Origin: Prochlorococcus sp. AG-311-D23
Lineage (GTDB): Bacteria; Cyanobacteriota; Cyanobacteriia; PCC-6307; Cyanobiaceae
Length of the DNA: 64,000 nt
Direction of reading: 5' to 3'
Assembly (NCBI GenBank): GCA_003284445.1
Contig: QBVH01000003.1
Coordinates: 28,284-92,283 of the forward strand
Positions within the stretch are counted from its first letter, which is position 1. Each line of letters begins with the position of its first letter. Below are positions 57,094-64,000 of this stretch, piece after piece. A program made the translations under genes and the position numbers. The notes below the pieces were generated by a model. The model had not been told where the DNA came from. It worked only from the letters and a program-made list of their open reading frames with translations, and searched no databases.

Positions 57094-57967
57094 TATTTGC
57101 TCTATCTAAAATTATCGGTATTTGTTGTTCTGCTTTAACGGCCATAATGTGAACTCCTTGAGCAATCCCTAAAAAACTTTTTACTTGGTCAGCAGCAATT
57201 GATATGCCTTCATCAATAGGATTTGATGAACTTTCAAGTCTGGAAATAATTGATTCGGGTATGCATGCTCCTGGTACTACACGATTGATGAATTGTGCAT
57301 TTTTGGAAGATTTGAGTAGAAAAACTCCAGCTAAAACAGGAATTTTCATAGGCTCTGTTATTTCCTTGCAAAATCGTTCAAGTACTCTAGGATCCATGAC
57401 CATTTGAGTTTGAAGGAAATTTGCACCCGCGGTTTTTTTGAGTTCTATTCTCCTTCTTAAGCCATCAAACCCTCTGCAATTTGGATCAGCTGCAGCTCCA
57501 GCAAATAAATTAGTTGGGCCATCAGGTAATAAATCAGACACTGGATCTATTCCTTTGTTAAGTGATGTGACTTGATGAATAAGTTCTATTGAGTTGAAAT
57601 CTTGAACTGATTTGGCTTGAGATTGGTCTCCAACTCGTACAGGATCGCCAGTTAAACAGAGGATATTTGTTATCCCTAGAGCATGTGCTCCTAGTAATTC
57701 AGCTTGTAATGCGATTCGATTTCTATCTCTACATGATAGTTGCAAGACTGGTTCAAGATTTGCCTCTAAAAGCAGCTTGCATAGGGCCAGGCTACTCATT
57801 CTCATGATTGCCCTGCTGCCGTCTGTAACATTAAAACCATGCACAAGGTCTTTTAATTTGATGGCTTTTGAAAGAGCTAAAGCTGTATTACCGCCTCTAG
57901 GAGGCATGATTTCAGCAGTAATAGCTGATAAGCCAGATTCAAGACGATTTTGAAGTTTAGATTTCAC
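57086..57967 (-). CDS. metF: Methylenetetrahydrofolate reductase family
   Basis: 293 residues of TIM-barrel MetF type. TAEIMPPRGGNTAL, GFNVTDGSRAIMRM, and NILCLTGDPVRVGD agree with the flavoprotein family that makes 5-methyl-THF for methionine synthesis. Start is GTG at 57967. It is divergent from the LuxR-type gene. Confidence 0.9.
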   Translation of the reverse strand: MKSKLQNRLESGLSAITAEIMPPRGGNTALALSKAIKLKDLVHGFNVTDGSRAIMRMSSLALCKLLLEANLEPVLQLSCRDRNRIALQAELLGAHALGITNILCLTGDPVRVGDQSQAKSVQDFNSIELIHQVTSLNKGIDPVSDLLPDGPTNLFAGAAADPNCRGFDGLRRRIELKKTAGANFLQTQMVMDPRVLERFCKEITEPMKIPVLAGVFLLKSSKNAQFINRVVPGACIPESIISRLESSSNPIDEGISIAADQVKSFLGIAQGVHIMAVKAEQQIPIILDRANIN

Positions 57968-58042
57968 ATGTATTTTTTACTAGATAATTACTATCGGTGA
58001 TTAAAGGCCCTAATCTAAGTAGTATTAATTAATGAGTTGTGA

Positions 58043-58324
58043 GTGAGGGGAATGTTTACAGGAGAGATCGCTAATTCGTCCCATATGGGACTGTCAGCCA
58101 GGGAGATGGAGATCATTGGATTAGTTGCAGATGGCCTGACTAATCAGGAGATTGCTGAAAAACTGACAATTAGCAAAAGGACTGTAGACAATCATGTCAG
58201 CAATATGTTTACAAAAACAGGTTCAAAAAACAGAGTGGCTTTGTTGAACTGGGCAATGGATCATGGGAAAATCTGTAGAGATGGGTTCAATTGTTGTTCA
58301 TTGCCAGATGAAACAGATTCTTAG
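58043..58324 (+). CDS. pedR: LuxR-type regulator, PedR-like
   Basis: 93 residues that are little more than a LuxR/GerE helix-turn-helix: LSAREMEIIGLVADGLTNQEIA and SKRTVDNHVSNMFTKTGSKNR, with a short Cys-containing tail (CRDGFNCCS). No receiver domain exists. In Synechocystis the similar small PedR responds to photosynthetic electron flow through thioredoxin, and the cysteines here fit such redox control (inference). Start is GTG at 58043 or ATG at 58052. Confidence 0.8.
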   Translation: MRGMFTGEIANSSHMGLSAREMEIIGLVADGLTNQEIAEKLTISKRTVDNHVSNMFTKTGSKNRVALLNWAMDHGKICRDGFNCCSLPDETDS

Positions 58325-58329
58325 TATTT

Positions 58330-58587
58330 CTAATTATTTTCGTCGTCAATTATATCTGATAAGGGCATTAGAGAAAATTCTATTGATGACAACTCAAATA
58401 ACTTTGCATAAGCAATGCAAGCTTCCTTGTCAGAGCAAGTGACCCTAAGGATACCTTCTGTGTCATAAAGACCAAACAAGTTACAACTCTTCCAAAGGAT
58501 GCATAAATCGCCGGAAGCTATCCAACAATTGTTAAGACAATCTAAAGGACAATCTGCCCTTTTGTTTAGAAACTTTTGATTTTTATC
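58330..58587 (-). CDS. Cysteine-rich open frame without a usual start codon
   Basis: An 85-codon open frame ends at TAG (58330-58332) and overlaps the 3' end of the CYTH gene in the -1 phase. Its translation includes DCPLDCLNNCWIASGDLC, ILWKSCNLFGLYDTEG and CSDKEACIAYAKLFEL, with an orderly, cysteine- and tryptophan-bearing composition that looks like a true protein. No ATG, GTG, TTG or CTG lies upstream of codon 37. It may be a gene using a rare start (for example ATA/ATC), have lost its start, or be read by frameshifting from CYTH. Coordinates give the open frame, not a known start. Confidence 0.4.
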   Translation of the reverse strand, partial: DKNQKFLNKRADCPLDCLNNCWIASGDLCILWKSCNLFGLYDTEGILRVTCSDKEACIAYAKLFELSSIEFSLMPLSDIIDDENN

Positions 58588-59066
58588 CTATCTTTTACTG
58601 GCAATTCAGAAATTGGTGCTTTCGCAAGAGAAGCATTGCTCAATGATTTGATCCCAGTTATCTCTTGTCCACACCATGATGGGACTTGAATTTCTTCTGA
58701 TTCAGAATTTAATTCAATTTCAGCAATTCTTAAACATGAATTTGACTCTTCAAAAACATCAACTACCCAATTTTTCTTATTTATTTTTAGCTGATATCGA
58801 GTTTTAGTAATTTTATATTTTGATAATTGTATTAATTCAATAGCATCTTTTCTAGGAATTGGATATTCAAACTCATAGTTTGTTAATCCATTTAAAGAGG
58901 ACTTTAATGTTAAGTATCCTTTATTGTTATCTATTATCCTTACTCGAGTAGCCCATTCATCTACACTTGAATTTAGGTAGGCTTGGCTAAAACTTTCACT
59001 TAGTATAACCTGATCTTTCCAGTCTTCATTTTCAACTAAGAATCTTCTTTCTATTTCTATACCCAT
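58566..59066 (-). CDS. CYTH-domain protein (triphosphate tunnel metalloenzyme)
   Basis: 166 residues. The N-terminal EIERRFLV is the CYTH signature with the final Lys of ExExK replaced by Arg. Alternating charged beta strands follow (YLTLKSS, EFEYPIPRKDAIEL, VVDVFEESNSCLRIAEIELNSE), giving the tunnel of acidic and basic side chains. Relatives hydrolyse triphosphate or make cAMP. Its start lies 6 bases after nadK. Confidence 0.9.
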   Translation of the reverse strand: MGIEIERRFLVENEDWKDQVILSESFSQAYLNSSVDEWATRVRIIDNNKGYLTLKSSLNGLTNYEFEYPIPRKDAIELIQLSKYKITKTRYQLKINKKNWVVDVFEESNSCLRIAEIELNSESEEIQVPSWCGQEITGIKSLSNASLAKAPISELPVKDRIKIKSF

Positions 59067-59072
59067 AACTTA

Positions 59073-59978
59073 TTATTTATTAGGATCGTTAAGGCTACTT
59101 GCCCAATGAAGTTTTTGAGTAATTGTCTTATAATAAGAATGATTTTCATCTAAAATTATTATTGAGGTTGAGTGATTAGATTTCTTTATTAAACATGTGT
59201 CATCATCTTTAATTAGACATCCACTAGTTCCGTCTAACCATAACTTTATTTTTTGTTTCATACCTCTTATGGGTTTGATTACTAATTGAGATTCAGGAGG
59301 GACCACGATGGGCCTGCTGGCTAAGCTCATTGGGCAAATAGCGCTTACTATGATTGCATCCAAGGATGGGTGAATAATGGGTCCTCCAGCGGCCATAGAG
59401 TAAGCAGTAGACCCTGTTGGAGTAGAGAAGATAAGCCCATCTCCCTTGTATTTATCTACAGCTTCACCATCTATTTCAAGCGCGAGGCTGCAAGTAGGTG
59501 CAATCTCATCTGTGCAAGAACGTAAATAAAAATCATTTAGTGCAAAGAATGATTTTTTAATTGTGGATTCATTATTATTTTTTTCTCTAACAACAGTTGC
59601 TTCAAGCATCATTCTTTTTTGGATATTAAATCTATTATTTAAAACTCTTTCCCAAAAAGATTGTTGCTTTAAGATGTGACGATCGTGCGTTAAAAAACCT
59701 AGATTCCCTCCAACATTAAAACTTAAAATAGGTATGTTTTTCGGGGATAAATATCTTGCGGCCCTTAAAACTGTTCCATCACCTCCTAGAACAATAGTAA
59801 TTTCTGGTAAAATATCAGATGCTGAAAATAGTTGGTTGATATTAGTGGTTTCAGTACTTATTTCGGAAAATAAAACTTTTTTCCCATAACCTTCAATTAT
59901 TTTTTTACACTTTAATGTTTCTTTGTATGCATTATCGCTATCTGATCTATATAAGATCCAGATCAGACTTGTTGTCAT
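59073..59978 (-). CDS. nadK: NAD kinase
   Basis: 301 residues. GGDGTVLRAAR is the diagnostic motif, with NVGGNLGFLT and TPTGSTAYSMAAGGP. It phosphorylates NAD to NADP for photosynthetic reduction. It lies 9 bases downstream of ndhE, in what seems to be an ndhA-ndhI-ndhG-ndhE-nadK-CYTH transcription unit. Start is ATG at 59978. Confidence 0.96.
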   Translation of the reverse strand: MTTSLIWILYRSDSDNAYKETLKCKKIIEGYGKKVLFSEISTETTNINQLFSASDILPEITIVLGGDGTVLRAARYLSPKNIPILSFNVGGNLGFLTHDRHILKQQSFWERVLNNRFNIQKRMMLEATVVREKNNNESTIKKSFFALNDFYLRSCTDEIAPTCSLALEIDGEAVDKYKGDGLIFSTPTGSTAYSMAAGGPIIHPSLDAIIVSAICPMSLASRPIVVPPESQLVIKPIRGMKQKIKLWLDGTSGCLIKDDDTCLIKKSNHSTSIIILDENHSYYKTITQKLHWASSLNDPNK

Positions 59979-59987
59979 TAAAAATAA

Positions 59988-60317
59988 CTACCATTTGAGT
60001 AGATTGAAACTTTCCATGTCAATGGTAACTCTATTTCTATACAAGGAAAGTAGTATTGCTAGTCCAACAGCTGCTTCGGCTGCTGCTACGGTAATAACAA
60101 AAATTGAAAATACTTGCCCTCTAATCACTGATCCATCTATATATGATGAAAAACTCATAAGATTTATATTTACTGCGTTTAACATTAATTCTATGCTCAT
60201 TAAAACACGAACAGCATTTCGACTATTTATTAATCCCCATACACCTGTGCAAAAAAGGAATGCGGCAACTATAAGATAAGCCTGAAGAGGGACTGGTCCA
60301 AAAGAATTTTCCAACAT
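59988..60317 (-). CDS. ndhE: NAD(P)H-quinone oxidoreductase subunit 4L (NdhE)
   Basis: 109 residues, three membrane helices, NuoK type. [21 protein letters not shown] carries the conserved Glu in the middle helix, and [12 protein letters not shown] the second. It lies in the proton path of NDH-1. It follows ndhG by 34 bases. Confidence 0.96.
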   Translation of the reverse strand: MLENSFGPVPLQAYLIVAAFLFCTGVWGLINSRNAVRVLMSIELMLNAVNINLMSFSSYIDGSVIRGQVFSIFVITVAAAEAAVGLAILLSLYRNRVTIDMESFNLLKW

Positions 60318-60351
60318 ATTTAGTATCTAAATTTTATATATTTAATTGAAT

Positions 60352-60954
60352 TCATTTTATAGTATTTTCGGAAAGAAGGGGAATTTTCTTATCACTTAAG
60401 GACTTTTGATTATTTAAATCATTTATATAAGCTGGTGGAATTGATACATCTCTTCTTGCTAAAACAATTGCTCCAATCATAGCCATTAATAATAGAATCG
60501 AAGCAAGTTCAAAAGGTAATAAATAATCTGTGAATAGATGTTCACCTATTCTTTCAGTTGCTTCTTCACCAATAGAGGTTGGTCCGGGTAAATTCCATTT
60601 GGTGGTAATGCTAACCCGCAATAATAGAATTAATAATCCACCACAAACGCCACCAGATATAAATTTTCTAGTTTTAAGACCTTTAATTGGTTTTAACTTT
60701 TCTTTATTATTAACTAACATAATTGCAAATAATATCAAAACATTTACAGCTCCTACATATACAAGAATTTGAGCTGCAGCGACAAAACTAGCATTTAGCA
60801 AAAGATATAAACCTGCTACGGCCATAAATACTCCTCCTAATAAAAATGCTGAGTAAACAATATTTTCTAATAAAACAACAGCTAAACTTCCAGAAACTAT
60901 GACAGCACTAAGAATTAAAAAGCAAATTAATTCTGTTGAATAAGCGATATTCAT
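60352..60954 (-). CDS. ndhG: NAD(P)H-quinone oxidoreductase subunit 6 (NdhG)
   Basis: 200 residues of NuoJ type with about five membrane helices. AFLLGGVFMAVAGLYLLLNA and QILVYVGAVNVLILFAIML are characteristic, and a polar tail ends the protein. Its ATG overlaps the ndhI stop by one base (TAATG). Confidence 0.95.
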   Translation of the reverse strand: MNIAYSTELICFLILSAVIVSGSLAVVLLENIVYSAFLLGGVFMAVAGLYLLLNASFVAAAQILVYVGAVNVLILFAIMLVNNKEKLKPIKGLKTRKFISGGVCGGLLILLLRVSITTKWNLPGPTSIGEEATERIGEHLFTDYLLPFELASILLLMAMIGAIVLARRDVSIPPAYINDLNNQKSLSDKKIPLLSENTIK

Positions 60955-61610
60955 TAGTTAGTAGAATTAGATTTATTTGGAACCATATCCGAAGAATTAT
61001 TATTAACTTCTTCTTCTTCTTCTTCTTCTTCTTGAAGCTCTTTTATAATCTGACTAGGAAGCTTACCTGCTCTTTGTTGGTTCGCAGGTAATTCATGAGG
61101 GTCCATTATGCCCTTTGGTAAATAGGGTAATTCTCTGAGAGGACGGACTGATGGGTCTGAAGTTACGCTTGTTGGTAGTCTTCCAAGAGCAACATTATCG
61201 TAGTTAAGGCTATGTCTATCAAATGCAGCCAGTTCATATTCTTCTGTCATTGATAAGCAATTCGTAGGGCAATATTCAACGCAATTTCCACAAAAAATAC
61301 ATGCTCCAAAATCAATAGAATAATTTCTTAATTCTTTTTTCTTGGTTTCTTTATTCATTACCCAATCAACAACTGGAAGATTTATTGGGCATACTCTTAC
61401 GCAAACCTCGCAAGCAATGCACTTATCAAATTCATAATGAATTCTTCCTCTGTAACGCTCAGAGGGAATTAGTTTTTCATAAGGGTATTGGACTGTTACG
61501 GGCCTACGACGCATGTGATCGAAGGTAACTCCTAGTCCATCAACTAAATATTTTGCTGCACTAACGGCTTCTTTAGTGTAGTCGGCAACTTTTTCAAGGA
61601 AACCAAGCAT
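60954..61610 (-). CDS. ndhI: NAD(P)H-quinone oxidoreductase subunit I (NdhI)
   Basis: 218 residues. Two 4Fe-4S ferredoxin motifs are visible, [12 protein letters not shown] and [12 protein letters not shown], which pass electrons in NDH-1. The C-terminus carries a run of eight glutamates, encoded by eight GAA codons (plus-strand 61008-61031), and a polar tail absent in the core family. It lies 109 bases downstream of ndhA. Confidence 0.96.
   Translation of the reverse strand: MLGFLEKVADYTKEAVSAAKYLVDGLGVTFDHMRRRPVTVQYPYEKLIPSERYRGRIHYEFDKCIACEVCVRVCPINLPVVDWVMNKETKKKELRNYSIDFGACIFCGNCVEYCPTNCLSMTEEYELAAFDRHSLNYDNVALGRLPTSVTSDPSVRPLRELPYLPKGIMDPHELPANQQRAGKLPSQIIKELQEEEEEEEEVNNNSSDMVPNKSNSTN
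61008..61031. repeat. (GAA)8 trinucleotide microsatellite in ndhI
   Basis: Eight pure TTC units on the plus strand, read as eight Glu codons near the end of NdhI. Perfect trinucleotide tracts can gain or lose units by slippage without frameshift, so length may vary among strains. Confidence 0.85.
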
Positions 61611-61719
61611 ATTAAATTTGATGCCGGCGGCCTATGTTTATATTAATCATTATACAGCTTTTTTCAATTAAATGTAGGTACTTTTACTTAAAAAAACTAG
61701 TTATTGTGTTGCTTTTCTT

Positions 61720-62838
61720 TTATCCGCCAAATGTCATCGGAAATGCCAATTTAAGTGAGGCAGTTACAAGTAAATTTACCAACGAAATAGGTAAAAGAAA
61801 CTTCCAGCCTAAATCAAGTAGTTGATCAATCCGAACTCTTGGAGTAGTCCATCTTAATAGGATTGCTAAGAAAACCAGCAAATAAGCCTTAAGGATTGTC
61901 ATTACAATTCCAAGAGATGCAGCAATAATTTGAACTAATGGATTATCAATTGAAAGACCTATCAATGATGAAAACCAATCAATTGAGATTGGAAAGCCCC
62001 ATCCTCCCAAGTACAGAACAGAAACAAGTAAAGCAGATAAAACAAGATTTATGTATCCAGCTAAGTAAAACAGAGCAAATTTCATGCCTGAATACTCAGT
62101 TTGATAACCAGCTACAAGTTCTTCTTCTGCCTCTGGTAAATCAAAAGGAAGTCGTTCGCATTCAGCTAATGCACAGATCCAAAAAATAATAAAACCTACA
62201 GGTTGTCGCCATATATTCCAGCTGAGTATCCCAGCAGTATTTTGTTGCTCAACTATGTCAACAGTGCTCAATGAATTGCTCATCATAACTATTGCCAAAA
62301 CTGCTAGAGCTAATGGAATTTCATAACTAATTGATTGAGCGGCAGCTCTAAGTCCACCTAGTAAAGAATATTTATTATTGGAAGAGTAGCCACTCATCAG
62401 TAAACCAATCGGCTGAATGCTACTCAGGGCAATCCACAAAAATATTCCTATACCTACATTGCTAATTAAAAGATTCTGACCAAAAGGAACAATTAGCCAG
62501 GATAGAATAACTGGCACTAAAACTAATATTGGACCAACAGTAAAAAGAACACTGTCAGCCCTTGCTGGAATAATGTCTTCTTTTACTAATAGTTTCAAAC
62601 CGTCTGCCATTGGCTGAAGAATACCAAGTGCACCTGCATATTCAGGCCCAATTCTCTGTTGAGCTGCTGCAGAGATTTTTCGTTCAAGCCAAACTGTTAC
62701 TAATACACCAATGACAGCTGATACCAATACTAAAAGCATTGGAAGAGGGATCCATAAGAGATGTGCTAATTCATGAGACAAACCAAGGTTTTGAACACCT
62801 TGGGTAAAACTCATTTCAAGGTCTATACCTGAATTCAC
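61720..62838 (-). CDS. ndhA: NAD(P)H-quinone oxidoreductase subunit 1 (NdhA)
   Basis: 372 residues of NuoH type with about eight helices. [35 protein letters not shown], and [20 protein letters not shown] hold the quinone-site residues. The GTG at 62838 is used; an ATG at 62814 would drop eight residues. It lies 74 bases downstream of gltA. Confidence 0.96.
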   Translation of the reverse strand: MNSGIDLEMSFTQGVQNLGLSHELAHLLWIPLPMLLVLVSAVIGVLVTVWLERKISAAAQQRIGPEYAGALGILQPMADGLKLLVKEDIIPARADSVLFTVGPILVLVPVILSWLIVPFGQNLLISNVGIGIFLWIALSSIQPIGLLMSGYSSNNKYSLLGGLRAAAQSISYEIPLALAVLAIVMMSNSLSTVDIVEQQNTAGILSWNIWRQPVGFIIFWICALAECERLPFDLPEAEEELVAGYQTEYSGMKFALFYLAGYINLVLSALLVSVLYLGGWGFPISIDWFSSLIGLSIDNPLVQIIAASLGIVMTILKAYLLVFLAILLRWTTPRVRIDQLLDLGWKFLLPISLVNLLVTASLKLAFPMTFGG

Positions 62839-62912
62839 TTCTTACGTAAGTTCTTTTAACAAGGTTAGTGTAATTTTAATTAATTTTAAATTCGAAAAAA
62901 ATAAATTTCAAA

Positions 62913-64000
62913 TTATCTTCTTTCAAGAGGCTGCCAATTTCTCGTTTTTGCTCCTTCATAAATTTGTGATGGTCTGAAAATTCTATTTGCTCCAAGTTGT
63001 TCTCTCCAGTGAGCCAACCAACCAGCAACTCGGGAAATAGCAAAAACTGGTGTAAATAAATCTCGAGGAATACCAAGCTTTCGATAAACAAGTCCGGAAT
63101 AAAAGTCAACATTTGGGAATATACCTTTTGGCCCTAGCTTGGAAATAGCCTCTTCTTCAAGTGCTTTGGCTACTTCATACATTTCGTCTTTACCAAATTC
63201 CGAGAAAAGTTCCTCTGCGAAGGCTTGTAAAATTGTTGCTCTAGGGTCTTTTACACGATACTCTCTGTGCCCAAAACCCATGATTTTCCTTTTTCTTTCA
63301 ATTGCATCATTAAGAAATGAAGAGGCTTCATCAGGTCTACCAATTTCCTCTAGCATTGCTATCACATCTTCATTTGCCCCTCCATGGAGAGGACCTGCCA
63401 ATGTCCCAACGGCGGAAGCGACGACAGCATAAGGATCAGTAAGTGTGCTTGCAGTTACTCTTGCGCTAAATGTACTCGCATTGAGACTGTGCTCGGCGTG
63501 AAGAATTAAACATCTGTCGAAAACTCTTGCTGCAAGAGGATTTGGCTCCCTCTCGGTAAGCATGTAAAGGAAATTTGAGGAATACGGTAAATCATCTTGA
63601 GGTTGAATTGGATCGTCTCCTTTTCTTATTTGCTCGAAAGCAGCAACCATAGTTGGAATTTTGGCAATCAACCTCACTACTGCGTCGTAGATGTATTTTG
63701 GATCATCAATTGCTCTTCGAGAATAAAAGAGGCCCAGAGATGCAGCACTTGCTTGAAGAGCATCCATAGGATGCCCAGATTCTGGAAAACACTTGAGCAT
63801 ATCTCTAATTCTAAAGCTCACTCGTCTATGCATTTGTACATCCTTTTCAAATTTCTCAAGCTCATTTCCAGTGGGAAGTTCTCCCCAAATCAAGAGAAAT
63901 GCAGTTTCTAAAAAACTACTTTTTTGGGCTAGCTCAGATATTGGATAACCTCTGTAGCTAAGCCTTCCTTCTGTCCCATTGATTTCGCATATCCCTGAGT
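62913..64000 (-). CDS. gltA: Citrate synthase (partial, runs off the window)
   Basis: The frame is open through to position 64000, so the true start lies outside. At least 362 residues are seen. Catalytic and substrate features are in ILHAEHSLNASTFSARV, LHGGANEDVIAML, GFGHREYRVKDPRA and FPNVDFYSG, and the upstream GRLSYRGYPISELA is also present. It joins oxaloacetate and acetyl-CoA; in cyanobacteria it feeds 2-oxoglutarate for ammonium uptake. It heads the ndhAIGE-nadK block. Confidence 0.95.
   Translation of the reverse strand, partial: SGICEINGTEGRLSYRGYPISELAQKSSFLETAFLLIWGELPTGNELEKFEKDVQMHRRVSFRIRDMLKCFPESGHPMDALQASAASLGLFYSRRAIDDPKYIYDAVVRLIAKIPTMVAAFEQIRKGDDPIQPQDDLPYSSNFLYMLTEREPNPLAARVFDRCLILHAEHSLNASTFSARVTASTLTDPYAVVASAVGTLAGPLHGGANEDVIAMLEEIGRPDEASSFLNDAIERKRKIMGFGHREYRVKDPRATILQAFAEELFSEFGKDEMYEVAKALEEEAISKLGPKGIFPNVDFYSGLVYRKLGIPRDLFTPVFAISRVAGWLAHWREQLGANRIFRPSQIYEGAKTRNWQPLERR

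Noticed and set aside
58560..58590. Programmed -1 frameshift from CYTH into the cysteine-rich frame
   Set aside because: The bases near the CYTH stop do not form a standard X XXY YYZ slippery heptamer, so it is kept only as a weak alternative.

Overview
The window is a dense stretch of cyanobacterial chromosome: AT-rich, with genes tightly packed on both strands. Oxygenic photosynthesis is shown by NDH-1 subunits, Ycf3, Ycf33, Ycf34, PetL, a one-helix high-light-inducible protein and the plant-type carotenoid desaturation route. Low GC, very short spacers, many TTG starts and the gene set point to a marine picocyanobacterium, most likely Prochlorococcus. The strain or ecotype cannot be fixed from the sequence alone. 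I see no prophage, insertion sequence, CRISPR array or other accessory island; nearly everything is core metabolism.

Layout. 0-9.2 kb: Deg protease, small conserved proteins, a 48-residue HLIP, xseA-xseB, a BrkB-type membrane protein, an inositol-monophosphatase-family enzyme, a TolC-like protein and a PDZ/radical-SAM protein. 9.2-9.55 kb: a gene-free divergent spacer with a long perfect inverted repeat. 9.5-19.1 kb: DUF3120 protein, nadB, VKOR-thioredoxin fusion, petL, small conserved proteins, a FemAB-like acyltransferase, a RibD-type reductase abutting a tandem PTPS protein, aroK, a CRR7-like gene and a GST. 19.1-30.9 kb: ycf33, rbfA, a GH3 hydrolase, hemD, a SRPBCC protein with crtQ, an A-type Fe-S carrier, ndhO, cysK, a membrane glycosyltransferase and an ABC ATPase. 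31.0-43.1 kb: tRNA-Asn, the response regulators RpaA and RpaB, holB-tmk-copper ATPase, ycf3, radA, and a lipid cluster plsX-fabH-fabD-plsC. 43.1-57.9 kb: tsaB, ycf34, cca, an RRM protein, crtB-crtP, ndhM, a LysR regulator facing a Z-ISO-like gene and ndhF-ndhD, scpA, a nucleotidyltransferase and metF. 58.0-64.0 kb: a PedR-like regulator, then gltA-ndhA-I-G-E-nadK-CYTH reading leftwards; gltA runs off the window.

How the genes work together. Nine NDH-1 genes (ndhA, D, E, F, G, I, M, O and the assembly candidate crr7) lie here in several blocks, with NAD kinase in the ndhAIGE transcription unit. Carotenoid synthesis is nearly complete from geranylgeranyl-PP to all-trans precursors: crtB, crtP, a NnrU-family gene that looks like zeta-carotene isomerase, and crtQ. 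RpaA and RpaB, the two OmpR-type regulators linked to clock and light control in cyanobacteria, sit 6 kb apart, and rpaB lies directly upstream of the fatty-acid/phospholipid cluster.

The most notable unexplained signals are a GC-rich 12-bp perfect hairpin inside the start of fabH, a ten-G homopolymer inside the RibD-like reductase gene, an 18-bp-arm inverted repeat with a promoter-like sequence upstream in an empty divergent spacer (possible small RNA), a cysteine-rich open frame with no usual start codon at 58330-58587, and a long alanine/serine-rich N-terminal extension on PlsX. None amounts to clear evidence for a new multi-gene system.
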